A stretch of 64,000 nucleotides of DNA from Actinomadura madurae (GTDB lineage Bacteria; Actinomycetota; Actinomycetes; Streptosporangiales; Streptosporangiaceae): the NCBI RefSeq assembly GCF_900115095.1, contig NZ_FOVH01000006.1:372001-436000 (forward strand), given 5' to 3'. Shown here one piece after another: positions 53,489-62,175 of this stretch. How positions within the stretch are numbered: the stretch's first letter is position 1; each line of letters begins with the position of its first letter. Made by a program: the position numbers and the translations under genes. The notes beneath the pieces were generated by a model that did not search any database, was not told where the DNA came from, and was given only the letters and a program-made list of their open reading frames with translations.

Positions 53489-54686
53489 GCCGCTGGCCGG
53501 GTTCGCCGTGGGCGTGACCGCGGCCCGCCGCCACGAGGAGCTCGCGACGCTGCTGGAGCGGCGCGGCGCCAGGGTCGTGCTCGCCCCCGCCATCCGGCTG
53601 GTCCCGCTCGCCGACGACACCGAGCTCCTGGAGGCCACCCGCGCGTGCGTCGACGCCCCCCTCGACCACGTCGTCGTCACGACCGGGATCGGGTTCCGGG
53701 CATGGCTGGAGGCCGCCGACGGGCACGGGCTGCGCGACGGGCTGATCGCCCGGCTCGCCGAGACCGACATCGTGGCGCGGGGGCCGAAGGCGCGCGGCGC
53801 GATCCGCTCGGAGGGCCTGCAGGAGCGCTGGTCGCCGGAGTCGGAGGAGTGCGCCGAGGTCATCCGCCACCTGCTGGAGAAGGACCTGGCCGGGGCGCGG
53901 GTCGCGGTCCAGCTGTACGGGGAGCGGGAGCCGGAGCTGACCGGCGCGCTGCGCGGCGCCGGCGCCGAGGTGATCGAGATCCCGGTGTACCGCTGGTCGC
54001 GGTCGGAGGACTCCACGCCGCTGCGCCGGCTCGTCGGGCAGGCGGTCGCCGGCACGGTCGACGCCATCACGTTCACCAGCGCGCCCGCGGTCGCCGCGAC
54101 GCTGGCCGTCGCCGCCGAGGACGGGCTGGAGGAGGCCCTGCTGGAGGCGATGCGCACCCAGGTCGTCGCGGCGTGCGTCGGCCCGGTGACCGCGCAGGCG
54201 CTCACCGACCGCGACGTCCCCACCGTCCAGCCCGAGCGCGCCAGGCTGGGCGCGCTCGTGCGGGCCCTGGTCTCGGACCTGCCGAGGCGCCGGTCCCGGC
54301 GGCTGTCGGTGCGCGGGTTCTCGCTGGAGCTGCGCGGGCACGCCGTCGTCCTGGACGGCCAGCTGCGGCCCATCGCGCCCGCGCCGATGGCGATCCTGCG
54401 GGCGCTCGCGCGGCGTCCCGGGCACGTGGTGTCGCGGGCCGAGCTGTGCGGGGTCCTGCCGAGCCGGCTGGTCGGCGCGCCCGCGGGCAGGGACGCCTGG
54501 ACGCGGGACGGGCGGCCGCGGGAGGCCCGCCCGCAGGCCGACGAGCACGCGGTGGAGATGGCGGTGGCGCGGCTGCGGCGCGGCCTCGGCCGCCCCGGCA
54601 TCGTCGAGACGGTCGTCAAGCGCGGCTACCGGCTGGCGTGCGACCCGCGCCTGGCCGACCGGCTCGCGGCGGGCGCCGGTGGCTGA
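53472..54686 (+). CDS. nnaR: NnaR-type regulator: uroporphyrinogen-III synthase domain with winged helix
   Basis: The 404-residue protein has an N-terminal HemD-like domain (GFAVGVTAARRHEELATLLERRG near 9-31, TSAPAVAATLAVAAE near 197-211). A C-terminal OmpR-type winged helix spans about 290-395 (IAPAPMAILRALARRPGHVVSRAELC and VEMAVARLRRGLGRPGIVETV). NnaR in Mycobacterium and Streptomyces helps GlnR activate nitrate/nitrite genes, which matches its place here between nirD and the chelatase. It overlaps nirD by 17 bp and the next gene by 8 bp. Confidence 0.9.
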   Translation: MSTGSEPLAGFAVGVTAARRHEELATLLERRGARVVLAPAIRLVPLADDTELLEATRACVDAPLDHVVVTTGIGFRAWLEAADGHGLRDGLIARLAETDIVARGPKARGAIRSEGLQERWSPESEECAEVIRHLLEKDLAGARVAVQLYGEREPELTGALRGAGAEVIEIPVYRWSRSEDSTPLRRLVGQAVAGTVDAITFTSAPAVAATLAVAAEDGLEEALLEAMRTQVVAACVGPVTAQALTDRDVPTVQPERARLGALVRALVSDLPRRRSRRLSVRGFSLELRGHAVVLDGQLRPIAPAPMAILRALARRPGHVVSRAELCGVLPSRLVGAPAGRDAWTRDGRPREARPQADEHAVEMAVARLRRGLGRPGIVETVVKRGYRLACDPRLADRLAAGAGG

Positions 54687-55443
54687 GCCCGCCCTGCTGG
54701 CCGTCGCGCACGGCACCCGCGATCCGGCCGGGCCCGCCGTCGTCGGCGCGCTGCTCGCCCGGGTGCGGGCGATGCGGCCGGGGCTGCGGGTCGCCGAGGC
54801 CTACGGCGAGCTGTCGCGGCCGTCGCTGGAGGACGCGGCCCGCGGGCTGCGCGGCGGCCCGGTGGTCGTCGTCCCGCTGATGCTGGCGCGCGGCTACCAC
54901 GCGCTCATCGACATCCCCGACCGGGCGGGGCGGCTGCTGCCGGGATCGGTGACCTCCCGGCCGCTCGGCCCGGACGCGCTACTGGCGGGCGCGCTGGCCG
55001 ACCGGCTGGCGGCACCGGCCCGCCCAGCCGGGGAGCGCGGGGGACCGTCTCCCCGTGGAGGGGAGGACCGGGCCCCGTCGCGCCGTCCGGACGCCGTCGT
55101 CCTGGGCGCGGCGGGGTCCGCCGATCCGGCGGGCATCGCCGACGTGCGGAGGGCCGCCCGCCTGCTGGCGCGGCGGCTGGGGCGGCCCGTCCCTTGCGGG
55201 TTCGTCGCGGCGGGCGGCCCGCCGCTGGACGAGGTCGTCGCGGGTCTGCGCGCGGGCGGCGCCCGGCGCGTGGCGGTGGCGTCCTACCTGCTGGCGCCCG
55301 GCCGCTTCCACGACCGCATGGCGGCCTGCGGCGCCGACGCCGTCGCGCCGCCCGTCGGCGCGCACACGGCCGCCGCGCGGCTGGTGCTGCGCCGCTACGA
55401 CGAGGCGCGGCTGCGGCTCGAGACCCCGGTGCCGGTCTGCTGA
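54679..55443 (+). CDS. Sirohydrochlorin chelatase (CbiX-like)
   Basis: The 254-residue protein has two CbiX-type halves: LLAVAHGTRDPAGPAVVGAL near 5-24 with the metal-handling His, and VVLGAAGSADPAGIADVRRA near 136-155, in which the His is replaced. It should insert iron into sirohydrochlorin to make siroheme for nitrite reductase. An Arg/Pro/Gly-rich linker (about 113-135) joins the halves. It is coupled to nnaR by overlap. Its 3' end overlaps the converging MarR gene by 49 bp. Confidence 0.88.
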   Translation: MAEPALLAVAHGTRDPAGPAVVGALLARVRAMRPGLRVAEAYGELSRPSLEDAARGLRGGPVVVVPLMLARGYHALIDIPDRAGRLLPGSVTSRPLGPDALLAGALADRLAAPARPAGERGGPSPRGGEDRAPSRRPDAVVLGAAGSADPAGIADVRRAARLLARRLGRPVPCGFVAAGGPPLDEVVAGLRAGGARRVAVASYLLAPGRFHDRMAACGADAVAPPVGAHTAAARLVLRRYDEARLRLETPVPVC

Positions 55444-55904
55444 CCAGGCGGTTCCAGAGCGCCGGTGAACCGCTCGTCGTGATGGGCGAGGATCCGCAGC
55501 AGCATGTCCCGGAACAGGTGCCGCTCCTCCGGTGTCAGCGGTTCGAACAGCATCTCGTTGAGGCGGACGCGGGCGTCCAGGGCCTCGCCGAGCTTGAGCC
55601 GGCCGTCCTCGGTTGCCTCCAGCGCGTAGCGCCGCCGGTCCTCGGGGTCGCGGCGGCGCCGGACGTGGCCGGCGTCCTCCAGGGCGTCCACGATGCCGAC
55701 GAGATCGCCGGCGTCCATCCGCAGCCGCTCGGCGACCTCGCGCTGCGACAGCGGCCCGTGCCGCGCCGCGCACCACAGGACGAGCAGGTGCGGCAGCCGC
55801 GGCTGGCCGGGGAACATCCGCGTCGCGGTGCGCCGGACGAGCCGCACCGTCTCGAACATGAGGTAGGTCGGCGAGTCGTACAGCGGATCGGGGCGGTCCT
55901 CCAC
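55395..55904 (-). CDS. MarR family transcriptional regulator
   Basis: The 169-residue protein has a MarR winged helix: GPLSQREVAERLRMDAGDLVGIVDAL near 51-76 and AGHVRRRRDPEDRRRYAL near 80-97, with long helices at both ends for dimerisation. The GTG at 55904 is chosen because GAGGAG lies 6 bases upstream; longer readings run through the operator. It is divergent from the ABC exporter genes, which it probably represses. Confidence 0.88.
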   Translation of the reverse strand: MEDRPDPLYDSPTYLMFETVRLVRRTATRMFPGQPRLPHLLVLWCAARHGPLSQREVAERLRMDAGDLVGIVDALEDAGHVRRRRDPEDRRRYALEATEDGRLKLGEALDARVRLNEMLFEPLTPEERHLFRDMLLRILAHHDERFTGALEPPGQQTGTGVSSRSRASS

Positions 55905-55936
55905 GTCCGGCTCCTCGGACTTCGTTGGCGCTTCTA

Positions 55937-55957
55937 ATCTCTCTTGACGTGAGAGAT
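55937..55957. promoter_or_regulatory. MarR operator overlapping the exporter promoter
   Basis: ATCTCTC and GAGAGAT are 7-bp arms around TTGACGT. TTGACG in the middle is also a good -35 for the exporter operon, with TAACGT 18 bp downstream as -10. Binding here would block transcription toward the ABC genes and probably of marR too. Confidence 0.7.
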
Positions 55958-56020
55958 AGGGTACACCTAACGTTGGATGGCCCAAAACATGGGCTCGTGC
56001 TCCACGCGGAGGGAGGCCCC

Positions 56021-57004
56021 ATGCCGGACGGGGGACCGGCCGTCGAGGTCGACGGCCTGACGAAGAGGTTCGGCGACGTGGAGGCCGTGCGGGGGATCGA
56101 GCTCTCGGTGCGGCCGGGAGAGATCTTCGGTTTCCTCGGCCCGAACGGCGCGGGCAAATCCACGACCATCAACATGCTCTGCACGCTGCTGCGCCCGAGC
56201 GGGGGCAGCGCGCGCGTCGCGGGCCACGACGTGGTGACCGAGCGCGACGCCGTGCGCCGCAACATCGGCCTGGTGTTCCAGGACCCGACGCTCGACGGGT
56301 ACCTGTCGGGGGAGCAGAACCTGCGCTTCCACGCCGAGCTGTACGGCGTGCCGCGGTCGGCGACCGCCGGCCGCATCCGGCAGGTCCTGGAGATGGTCGG
56401 GCTGTGGGACCGGCGCGGCGACCTGGTGCAGACCTTCTCCGGCGGCATGAAGCGCCGGCTGGAGATCGCCCGCGGCCTGCTGCACTCGCCGCGGGTGCTG
56501 TTCCTGGACGAGCCGACCGTCGGCCTCGACCCGCAGACCCGGGCGTCGATCTGGGAGTACATCCGGCAGCTCCAGGCGGCCGAGGAGATCACGATCTTCA
56601 TGACGACGCACTACATGGACGAGGCCGAGTTCTGCGAGCGCATCGCGATCATGGATTCGGGGCGGATCGTCGCGCTCGACACCCCCGAGGCGCTCAAGGC
56701 CGGCGTCGGCGAGGACCGGATCCGGATCCAGACCGCCGACGACGAGGCGGCGATCGCGGCGATCAAGGACCGGTTCGGCCTGGAGGCGGTGGTGTCGGAG
56801 GGCGCGGTCACGTTCTCGGTCGCGTCCGGGGAGGCGTTCGTGCCGCGGCTGTTCGCCGAGCTGGGCGTCCCGATCGTGGCGGTGAACGTGGCGCGGCCCT
56901 CGCTGGACGATGTGTTCATGTCGTTCACCGGCACGACGATCCGCGACGCCGAGGCGTCGGCGAGCGACGGGATGCGCACCGCGATGCGCGCGATGAGGAG
57001 GTGA
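56021..57004 (+). CDS. ABC transporter ATP-binding protein (DrrA type)
   Basis: The 327-residue ATPase has Walker A GPNGAGKST near 41-49, Q-loop LVFQDPTLDGYL near 84, signature FSGGMKRRLEIARGL near 141-155, Walker B VLFLDEPTVGLDPQTR near 159-174 and the H-loop MTTHYMDEAEFCE near 194. The C-terminal part has the DrrA-type domain ending SLDDVFMSFTG. It powers export of drugs or lipids with the permease 2 bp downstream. GGGAGG lies 4 bases before the ATG. Confidence 0.93.
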   Translation: MPDGGPAVEVDGLTKRFGDVEAVRGIELSVRPGEIFGFLGPNGAGKSTTINMLCTLLRPSGGSARVAGHDVVTERDAVRRNIGLVFQDPTLDGYLSGEQNLRFHAELYGVPRSATAGRIRQVLEMVGLWDRRGDLVQTFSGGMKRRLEIARGLLHSPRVLFLDEPTVGLDPQTRASIWEYIRQLQAAEEITIFMTTHYMDEAEFCERIAIMDSGRIVALDTPEALKAGVGEDRIRIQTADDEAAIAAIKDRFGLEAVVSEGAVTFSVASGEAFVPRLFAELGVPIVAVNVARPSLDDVFMSFTGTTIRDAEASASDGMRTAMRAMRR

Positions 57005-57006
57005 CG

Positions 57007-57891
57007 ATGGCGAGCACCGCCGAGCCGGCGGCGACCGAGGTCGTCCGGGTCCGGGTGCCCGAGCGCGGCCTGCGGCAGGACCTGCGCGCCGTGAAGATCG
57101 TCCTGCACCGGGAGCTGATCCGGTTCTGGCGCGACAAGCTGCGGATGGTGTCGGGCCTCGTCCAGCCGGTGCTGTGGCTGCTGGTCATGGGCACCGGCCT
57201 GTCCAACCTGATGGCCAGCGGCGGCGGCACCGCCGGGACCGTCGACCTGAAGACCTTCATCTTCCCCGGCGTGTGCGCCATGTCGGTGATGTTCACCGCG
57301 ATGTTCTCCGCCGGGTCGATCGTGTGGGACCGCGAGTTCGGGTTCCTGCGCGAGATGCTCGTCGCGCCCGTCAGCCGCAGCGCGATCGTGGTCGGCAAGT
57401 GCGTCGGCGGCGCGCTGGTGGCGACCCTGCAGGGCGCGGTGATCGTGCTGCTGGCGGGCCTGGCCGGCGTCCCCTACGACCCGCTGCTCCTGCTGGAGAT
57501 GCTCGCCATCATGTTCCTCGGGGCGTTCGCCCTGACCGGGTTCGGCGTCATGATGGCCGCGCGGATCACCAGCATGCAGTCGTTCTTCGGCCTCATGCAG
57601 ATGGCGATGATGCCGATGATGTTCCTGTCCGGCGCCCTGTACCCGCTGAGCGGGCTGCCGACCTGGCTGACCGTCCTCACCCGCTTCAACCCGCTGACCT
57701 ACGCGGTCGATCCGCTGCGGCACGCGGTGTTCACCCGGCTGGACGTCTCGCCGGAGCTGATGCGGACGTTCGACCCGGGTGTCACCTGGGGCGGCTGGGT
57801 CGTGCCGATCTGGCTGGAGCTCCTCATCGTCCTCGCCATGGGCGTCGGCCTGATGGGCGTGGCCATCTGGGAGTTCCGCCGCGCCGACTGA
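57007..57891 (+). CDS. ABC-2 type permease (DrrB type)
   Basis: The 294-residue membrane protein has six helices and the ABC-2 signature region (FFGLMQMAMMPMMFLSGALYPL near 195-216, followed by PTWLTVLTRFNPLTYAVDPLR). The loop IVWDREFGFLREMLVAPVSR near 106-125 is the coupling motif of DrrB/NodJ-like permeases. It follows the ATPase gene by 2 bp; the pair is a small-molecule exporter controlled by the divergent MarR. Confidence 0.92.
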   Translation: MASTAEPAATEVVRVRVPERGLRQDLRAVKIVLHRELIRFWRDKLRMVSGLVQPVLWLLVMGTGLSNLMASGGGTAGTVDLKTFIFPGVCAMSVMFTAMFSAGSIVWDREFGFLREMLVAPVSRSAIVVGKCVGGALVATLQGAVIVLLAGLAGVPYDPLLLLEMLAIMFLGAFALTGFGVMMAARITSMQSFFGLMQMAMMPMMFLSGALYPLSGLPTWLTVLTRFNPLTYAVDPLRHAVFTRLDVSPELMRTFDPGVTWGGWVVPIWLELLIVLAMGVGLMGVAIWEFRRAD

Positions 57892-57974
57892 CGGAACCGC
57901 CGCCGTCACCCGCCGTGATGACGCATACTGACCGTGCGCGACGCTGCGCGCTCGATCGGATGCGAAGGGTAACG

Positions 57975-59174
57975 ATGGGCAATCTGAACGGGGACGGGAC
58001 GATGTGGCGCGGGGCGGCGGCGACGGCCGCCGTGCTCGCGGCGATGGCGGGTGCCGCGGTCGTGGACGCGCGGATCGCCGCGCGGGCCGCGGACGCGGCG
58101 GCGGGGCCGCGGGCGGTGCGGAACGAGCTGCGGATCACGCGGTTCCTCGGCGAGCGGCGCCTCCCGCACATGACGAAGGTCGCCGGTACCGCGCTCGGAG
58201 GGCTGTCGGGCCTCGACCGCGATCCGCGCACCGGCACCTGGTACTTCGTCTCCGACGACCGGTGGCGGTACGACCCGGCGCGGTTCTACACCGGGCGGCT
58301 CGACATCGACCCGGCGACGGGCGCGTTCACCGGTGTGCGGATCAGCGGCGTGTCGACGCTGAGGCGGCCGGACGGCGGCCCCTACCCGGGGTTCGGCAAG
58401 CCCGGGTCGGTCGACCCGGAGACGATCCGGTACGACCCGCGGTCGCGGCGGGTGCTCTGGGGCAGCGAGGGCGACCGCCCCGACGAGACGCACCCGGACG
58501 TCCCGCTGTCGCAGATGTCGCTGCGCTGGGCGTCCCGGGACGGCCGGTACGTCGGCCGGTTGCCGCTGCCGCCGGGCCTGCGGCTCACCGGGGAGCACCG
58601 GGGCCCGCGCCGCAACTCCGGCTTCGAGGCGCTGACCTTCACCTCCCACGGCATCGCCGCGATGGTCGAGGGGCCGCGCTACGAGGACGGGGCCCCGCCG
58701 GCCGTCGGGCACGGCGCCCTCACCCGGCTCACGCTCTGGAGCCGCGCCGGCCGCGTCCGCGCCCAGTACGCCTACCCCGTCGACCGGCTCCCGGCCGCGC
58801 CGCGGCCGCCCTCGGGCATCGCCGACAGCGGGGTCTCGGAGATCCTCGCCGTCGACGGCCACCGGTTCCTGGCGCTGGAGCGGACCTGGCTGGAGGGCGT
58901 CGGCTACCGGAACAGGCTGTACGAGTTCGACGTGCGGGGCGCCACGGACGTGCTGCACCGCGACCGCCTCGGCGAGGGCGTGCGGTTCCGTCCGGTGCGC
59001 AAGCGGCTCGTCGCCGACCTCGGCCGCCACGCCGCCCCCGAGCAGAACCTGGAGGCGCTGGCGTGGGGGCCGCGGCTGAGGTCGGGCGAGTGCACGCTCG
59101 TCGCCGGCTCGGACGACAACTTCGACCGCCGGGAGGTCACCCAGTTCCTCGCGTTCGCCGTCCGGGGCTGCTGA
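57975..59174 (+). CDS. Exported esterase-like/phytase-like protein
   Basis: The 399-residue protein has an N-terminal hydrophobic export segment (about residues 12-35) and a beta-propeller PF13449 'esterase-like activity of phytase' domain: GGLSGLDRDPRTGTWYFVSDD near 75-95, GSVDPETIRYDPRSRRVLWGSEGD near 147-170 and NSGFEALTFTSHG near 215-227. The actual substrate is unknown; phosphate ester hydrolysis is possible. The ATG at 57975 has GAAGGG 5 bases upstream; an ATG at 58002 would shorten the signal. It ends at a strong terminator. Confidence 0.85.
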   Translation: MGNLNGDGTMWRGAAATAAVLAAMAGAAVVDARIAARAADAAAGPRAVRNELRITRFLGERRLPHMTKVAGTALGGLSGLDRDPRTGTWYFVSDDRWRYDPARFYTGRLDIDPATGAFTGVRISGVSTLRRPDGGPYPGFGKPGSVDPETIRYDPRSRRVLWGSEGDRPDETHPDVPLSQMSLRWASRDGRYVGRLPLPPGLRLTGEHRGPRRNSGFEALTFTSHGIAAMVEGPRYEDGAPPAVGHGALTRLTLWSRAGRVRAQYAYPVDRLPAAPRPPSGIADSGVSEILAVDGHRFLALERTWLEGVGYRNRLYEFDVRGATDVLHRDRLGEGVRFRPVRKRLVADLGRHAAPEQNLEALAWGPRLRSGECTLVAGSDDNFDRREVTQFLAFAVRGC

Positions 59175-59189
59175 CCCGCGCCCGGGGAA

Positions 59190-59236
59190 ACGCGAAGGGC
59201 CCGCCGAGCCGGGATGGCTGGGCGGGCCCTTCGCGT
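59190..59236. terminator. Bidirectional terminator between the esterase-like and sigma genes
   Basis: A perfect 16-bp stem (ACGCGAAGGGCCCGCC and complement at 59221-59236) has a 15-nt loop that can itself pair (AGCC with GGCT). It lies between convergent genes. Confidence 0.8.
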
Positions 59237-59250
59237 GCCGGCGGGACGCC

Positions 59251-60639
59251 TCAGACGGCGAAGTCGAGCAGCGGGCGCGCGTTGCTGGGGTGCCGCAGCT
59301 TGGACAGCGACTCCTTCTCCAGCTGGCGGATCCGCTCCCGGGTCAGCCCGAGGGCCTTGCCGATCTCGTCCAGCGTGCGGGGCGTCCCGTCGTACAGCCC
59401 GAACCGCATCGCCATGATCTTGGCCTCGCGCGGGGACAGGATGTCGAGGGTGCGGCGCAGCTGGTCGGCCATGAGCTGGCGGTCCACCAGCTCGGACGCC
59501 TCGGGGCTGTCGGTGTCCTCGATGAGGTCGCCGATGCGGGTCTCGCCGTCCTCGCCGATGGTGGAGTCCAGGCTGATCGGCTGCCGGCTGGTGCGCAGCA
59601 GCTCGCGGACCTGCTCGGGGCTCTTGTCGAGCTCGGCGGCCAGCTCCTCCGGGGTCGGTTCGCGGCCGAGCCGCTGGTGCATGTCGCGCTCGACGCGGCT
59701 CAGCTTGCTGAGCATCTCCAGCACGTGCACGGGCAGCCGGATCGTGCGGGCCGAGTCGGCGAACCCGCGCTGTATGGCCTGCCGGATCCACCACATCGCG
59801 TAGGTGGAGAACTTGTAGCCCTTGGAGTAGTCGAACTTCTCCACGGCGCGGATCAGGCCGAGGTTGCCCTCCTGGACGACGTCCAGCAGCGACAGGCCGC
59901 GGTCGGAGTACTTCTTGGCGACCGACACCACGAGGCGGAGGTTGGCCTCCAGCATGTGGGCCTTGGCGCGGCGCCCGTCGGCGGCGACCCACTCCAGGTC
60001 GGCGCGCAGGGCGGGGGAGAGGTCCTCGGTCTCCAGCTTGTACTCGGCGTACAGGCCGGCCTCGATCCGCTTGGCGAGGTCGACCTCCTGCTCGGCGGTG
60101 AGCAGCTGCCGGCGGCCGATCGCCTTGAGGTAGGTGTGGACGGAGTCGCCCATCCCGGTGGTCTGGTCGTCCAGGTCGGCCTGGCTCTCGTCGGCCTCGA
60201 CCTCGGTGACCTCGAACCCCCCGTCGGCGGGGGCGTCGGCCTGGGCGGCCGCCCGCGGCGCCCTGGCGGCGGACTCGCCGGTCCCGGCGTCCTTGGGGGA
60301 GGCGGTCTTCGCGGCGGCATTGCGGGAGGCGCGCTTCCCGGCGGTCCTCGCGGTGCCGGGCGTCTTCTGGGCGGTCTCCCCGGTGGCGTGGTCGGCGGCG
60401 TGGTCGGCGGCGGCCGCCCGTTTGCGGGCGGTGTCGGACTCGCCGGCCAGGCTGATGCCGGCCTCGGACAGCTCGCGCAGGATCGAGCGGCCCTGGGCCG
60501 GGCTGAGCCCGGCGGACTCGAAGGCCCCCCTCACCTCGTCGAGCGAGAGGTGCCCTTGGGCACGGCCACGCTTCAGGAGGTCGTTGAGCGCGGGGCCCGC
60601 CGACTCCGTGAGCGGGGTCTCGACGGCGCTTCGCGGCAT
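59251..60639 (-). CDS. RNA polymerase sigma-70 factor (RpoD/HrdB-related)
   Basis: The 462-residue sigma factor has a region 1.1-like start ([19 protein letters not shown] near 24-42), an Ala/Lys-rich linker (70-140), region 1.2, region 2 ([33 protein letters not shown] near 255-290), region 3 and region 4 ([20 protein letters not shown] near 425). The C-terminus is [15 protein letters not shown] rather than the LRHPSRSQVLRDYLD of principal actinobacterial sigma factors as I know them. It may therefore be a group 2 paralogue. The ATG at 60639 follows a G-rich stretch. A 19-bp TetR-type site lies 207 bp upstream. Confidence 0.88.
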   Translation of the reverse strand: MPRSAVETPLTESAGPALNDLLKRGRAQGHLSLDEVRGAFESAGLSPAQGRSILRELSEAGISLAGESDTARKRAAAADHAADHATGETAQKTPGTARTAGKRASRNAAAKTASPKDAGTGESAARAPRAAAQADAPADGGFEVTEVEADESQADLDDQTTGMGDSVHTYLKAIGRRQLLTAEQEVDLAKRIEAGLYAEYKLETEDLSPALRADLEWVAADGRRAKAHMLEANLRLVVSVAKKYSDRGLSLLDVVQEGNLGLIRAVEKFDYSKGYKFSTYAMWWIRQAIQRGFADSARTIRLPVHVLEMLSKLSRVERDMHQRLGREPTPEELAAELDKSPEQVRELLRTSRQPISLDSTIGEDGETRIGDLIEDTDSPEASELVDRQLMADQLRRTLDILSPREAKIMAMRFGLYDGTPRTLDEIGKALGLTRERIRQLEKESLSKLRHPSNARPLLDFAV

Positions 60640-60845
60640 GGAGACACCCCCCTCCCTTCGGTGTGTGAGTGCGGCGCGGATTGTGTTCGCTCGTGGCGCA
60701 CGCACTTAACGGAACGTCGCAGGACCGGGTTCTTGTTCCCGGTGCCGTGGGCGGCGGCGCTCCGCACGGGATCGGGGAGGACCGATCCAGGAGGTCGTGG
60801 TGCCCCTGACCGGCGCTTTCACACGGCCCGATCCGATCCTGCCCT

Positions 60846-60864
60846 ACCTTACTACGTAAAGGGC
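60846..60864. promoter_or_regulatory. 19-bp candidate operator, copy 2 (upstream of the sigma factor)
   Basis: The same 19 bases as at 46819-46837 lie in the 259-bp region between menE and the sigma factor gene, 35 bp beyond the menE stop. On the minus strand the TAAGGT element would start a sigma transcript with a leader of about 200 bases. The rest of the region shows no gene. Confidence 0.6.
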
Positions 60865-60898
60865 GCTGGTCGAAGGCAACGTGATGAAGACCACGGGG

Positions 60899-62062
60899 TC
60901 AGGGTGCCGGGGTGCGCAACCGGGCACGGTCGGGCTTGCCGGACGCCAGCAGCGGGATGGCGTCCACCAGCTCCAGCTCGCGCGGCGCGGCGTACGCCGG
61001 CATCGTCTCCCGGACGAACGCGCGCAGCTCGGCGAGGTCCGGCGGGCGGGGCGCGGCGGGGACGACGACGGCGGTGACCCGCTCGCCCCACTCGGGGTCG
61101 GGCCGGCCGACGACGACCACGTCGCGGACCTTCGGGTGCCGGGACAGCACGGTCGCGATCTCGCCGGCGACGACCTTCTCCCCGCCGGTGTTGATCACGT
61201 CGTCGAGGCGGCCGCGGACGCGGAGCCGGCCGTCCTCGATCGCCCCGAGGTCCTGGGTGACGAACCACTCACCGTCCCTGACCTCGGCGGACTCCTCGGG
61301 CCGCAGCCGGTAGCCGGTGAACAGGGACGGCCCGGCGAGGCGGATCCGGCCGCCGGCGCCGAGCCCGACGCGCATGCCGTCCAGCGGGACGCCCTCGTAG
61401 ACGCAGCCGCCGCACGTCTCGCTCATGCCGTAGGTGGTGAACACCCGGGCTCCGCGGGCGCGGGCCTCGGCGAGCAGCCCGGGCGTGGCGGCGGCGCCGC
61501 CGAGGACGATCGCGCCGAGCCGGGACAGGTCGGTGCCGGTGTCGAGGATCCGGCGCAGCTGGGTCGGGACGAGCGAGACGTGCGCGCCCTCGGTGGCGGC
61601 GACGGCGGCGGCGTCGAAGCGCGGCATGATGACCGGGTCGGTGCCGGCGACGAGGGCGCGGACGAGGACCTGGACGCCGGAGATGTGGCTGGTGGGCACG
61701 CAGCACAGCCACCGGTCGCCGGGGGCCGCCTCGATGCGCGCGAGCGTCCCCGCGGCGGAGTGGCGCAGCGCGCCGGCCGGCAGCTCGACGAACTTCGGCG
61801 GGCCGGTGGAGCCGGACGTGGCGATCAGCACCGCCGTCTCGGCGTCGGCGGGGACCTGGCCGCCGTGCGGGCGGTGGGGGGCGAGCCCGTCCGGTGTGCG
61901 GACGGCGTCCGGGCTCAGGGCGTCCAGGAGGTCGCGGAGCGCGGGCTCGGGCAGGTCGGGGGAGAGCGGGCAGATCGCGGGACCGCCGTCGAGGGCGTCG
62001 GCCAGGGCCTGGAACAGGCGCGGACCGGGCGGCAGAACGGCGGCGTGCAGTGGGCGATCCAT
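60899..62062 (-). CDS. menE: o-Succinylbenzoate--CoA ligase
   Basis: The 387-residue AMP-forming ligase activates o-succinylbenzoate with ATP and CoA in menaquinone synthesis. Adenylation motifs are LIATSGSTGPPKFVELP near 78-94, TTYGMSETCGGCVYEG near 208-223, the DGR/RGRLDDVINTGGEKVVAGEI region near 275-300 and the catalytic Lys in LLASGKPDRARL near the end. It is shorter than acyl-CoA ligases of other types but normal for actinobacterial MenE. The ATG at 62062 is used. It is divergent from menB. Confidence 0.9.
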   Translation of the reverse strand: MDRPLHAAVLPPGPRLFQALADALDGGPAICPLSPDLPEPALRDLLDALSPDAVRTPDGLAPHRPHGGQVPADAETAVLIATSGSTGPPKFVELPAGALRHSAAGTLARIEAAPGDRWLCCVPTSHISGVQVLVRALVAGTDPVIMPRFDAAAVAATEGAHVSLVPTQLRRILDTGTDLSRLGAIVLGGAAATPGLLAEARARGARVFTTYGMSETCGGCVYEGVPLDGMRVGLGAGGRIRLAGPSLFTGYRLRPEESAEVRDGEWFVTQDLGAIEDGRLRVRGRLDDVINTGGEKVVAGEIATVLSRHPKVRDVVVVGRPDPEWGERVTAVVVPAAPRPPDLAELRAFVRETMPAYAAPRELELVDAIPLLASGKPDRARLRTPAP

Positions 62063-62175
62063 GATCTGATCAGGGTAGACGACCCCGCTGAACGCGTTCA
62101 AACGCGGGACCGGTTGAATGGGTCACGCGCGCCGCGGACCCGGCCGCGGCGCGGTCGCCGACGGGAGAGGATGAC

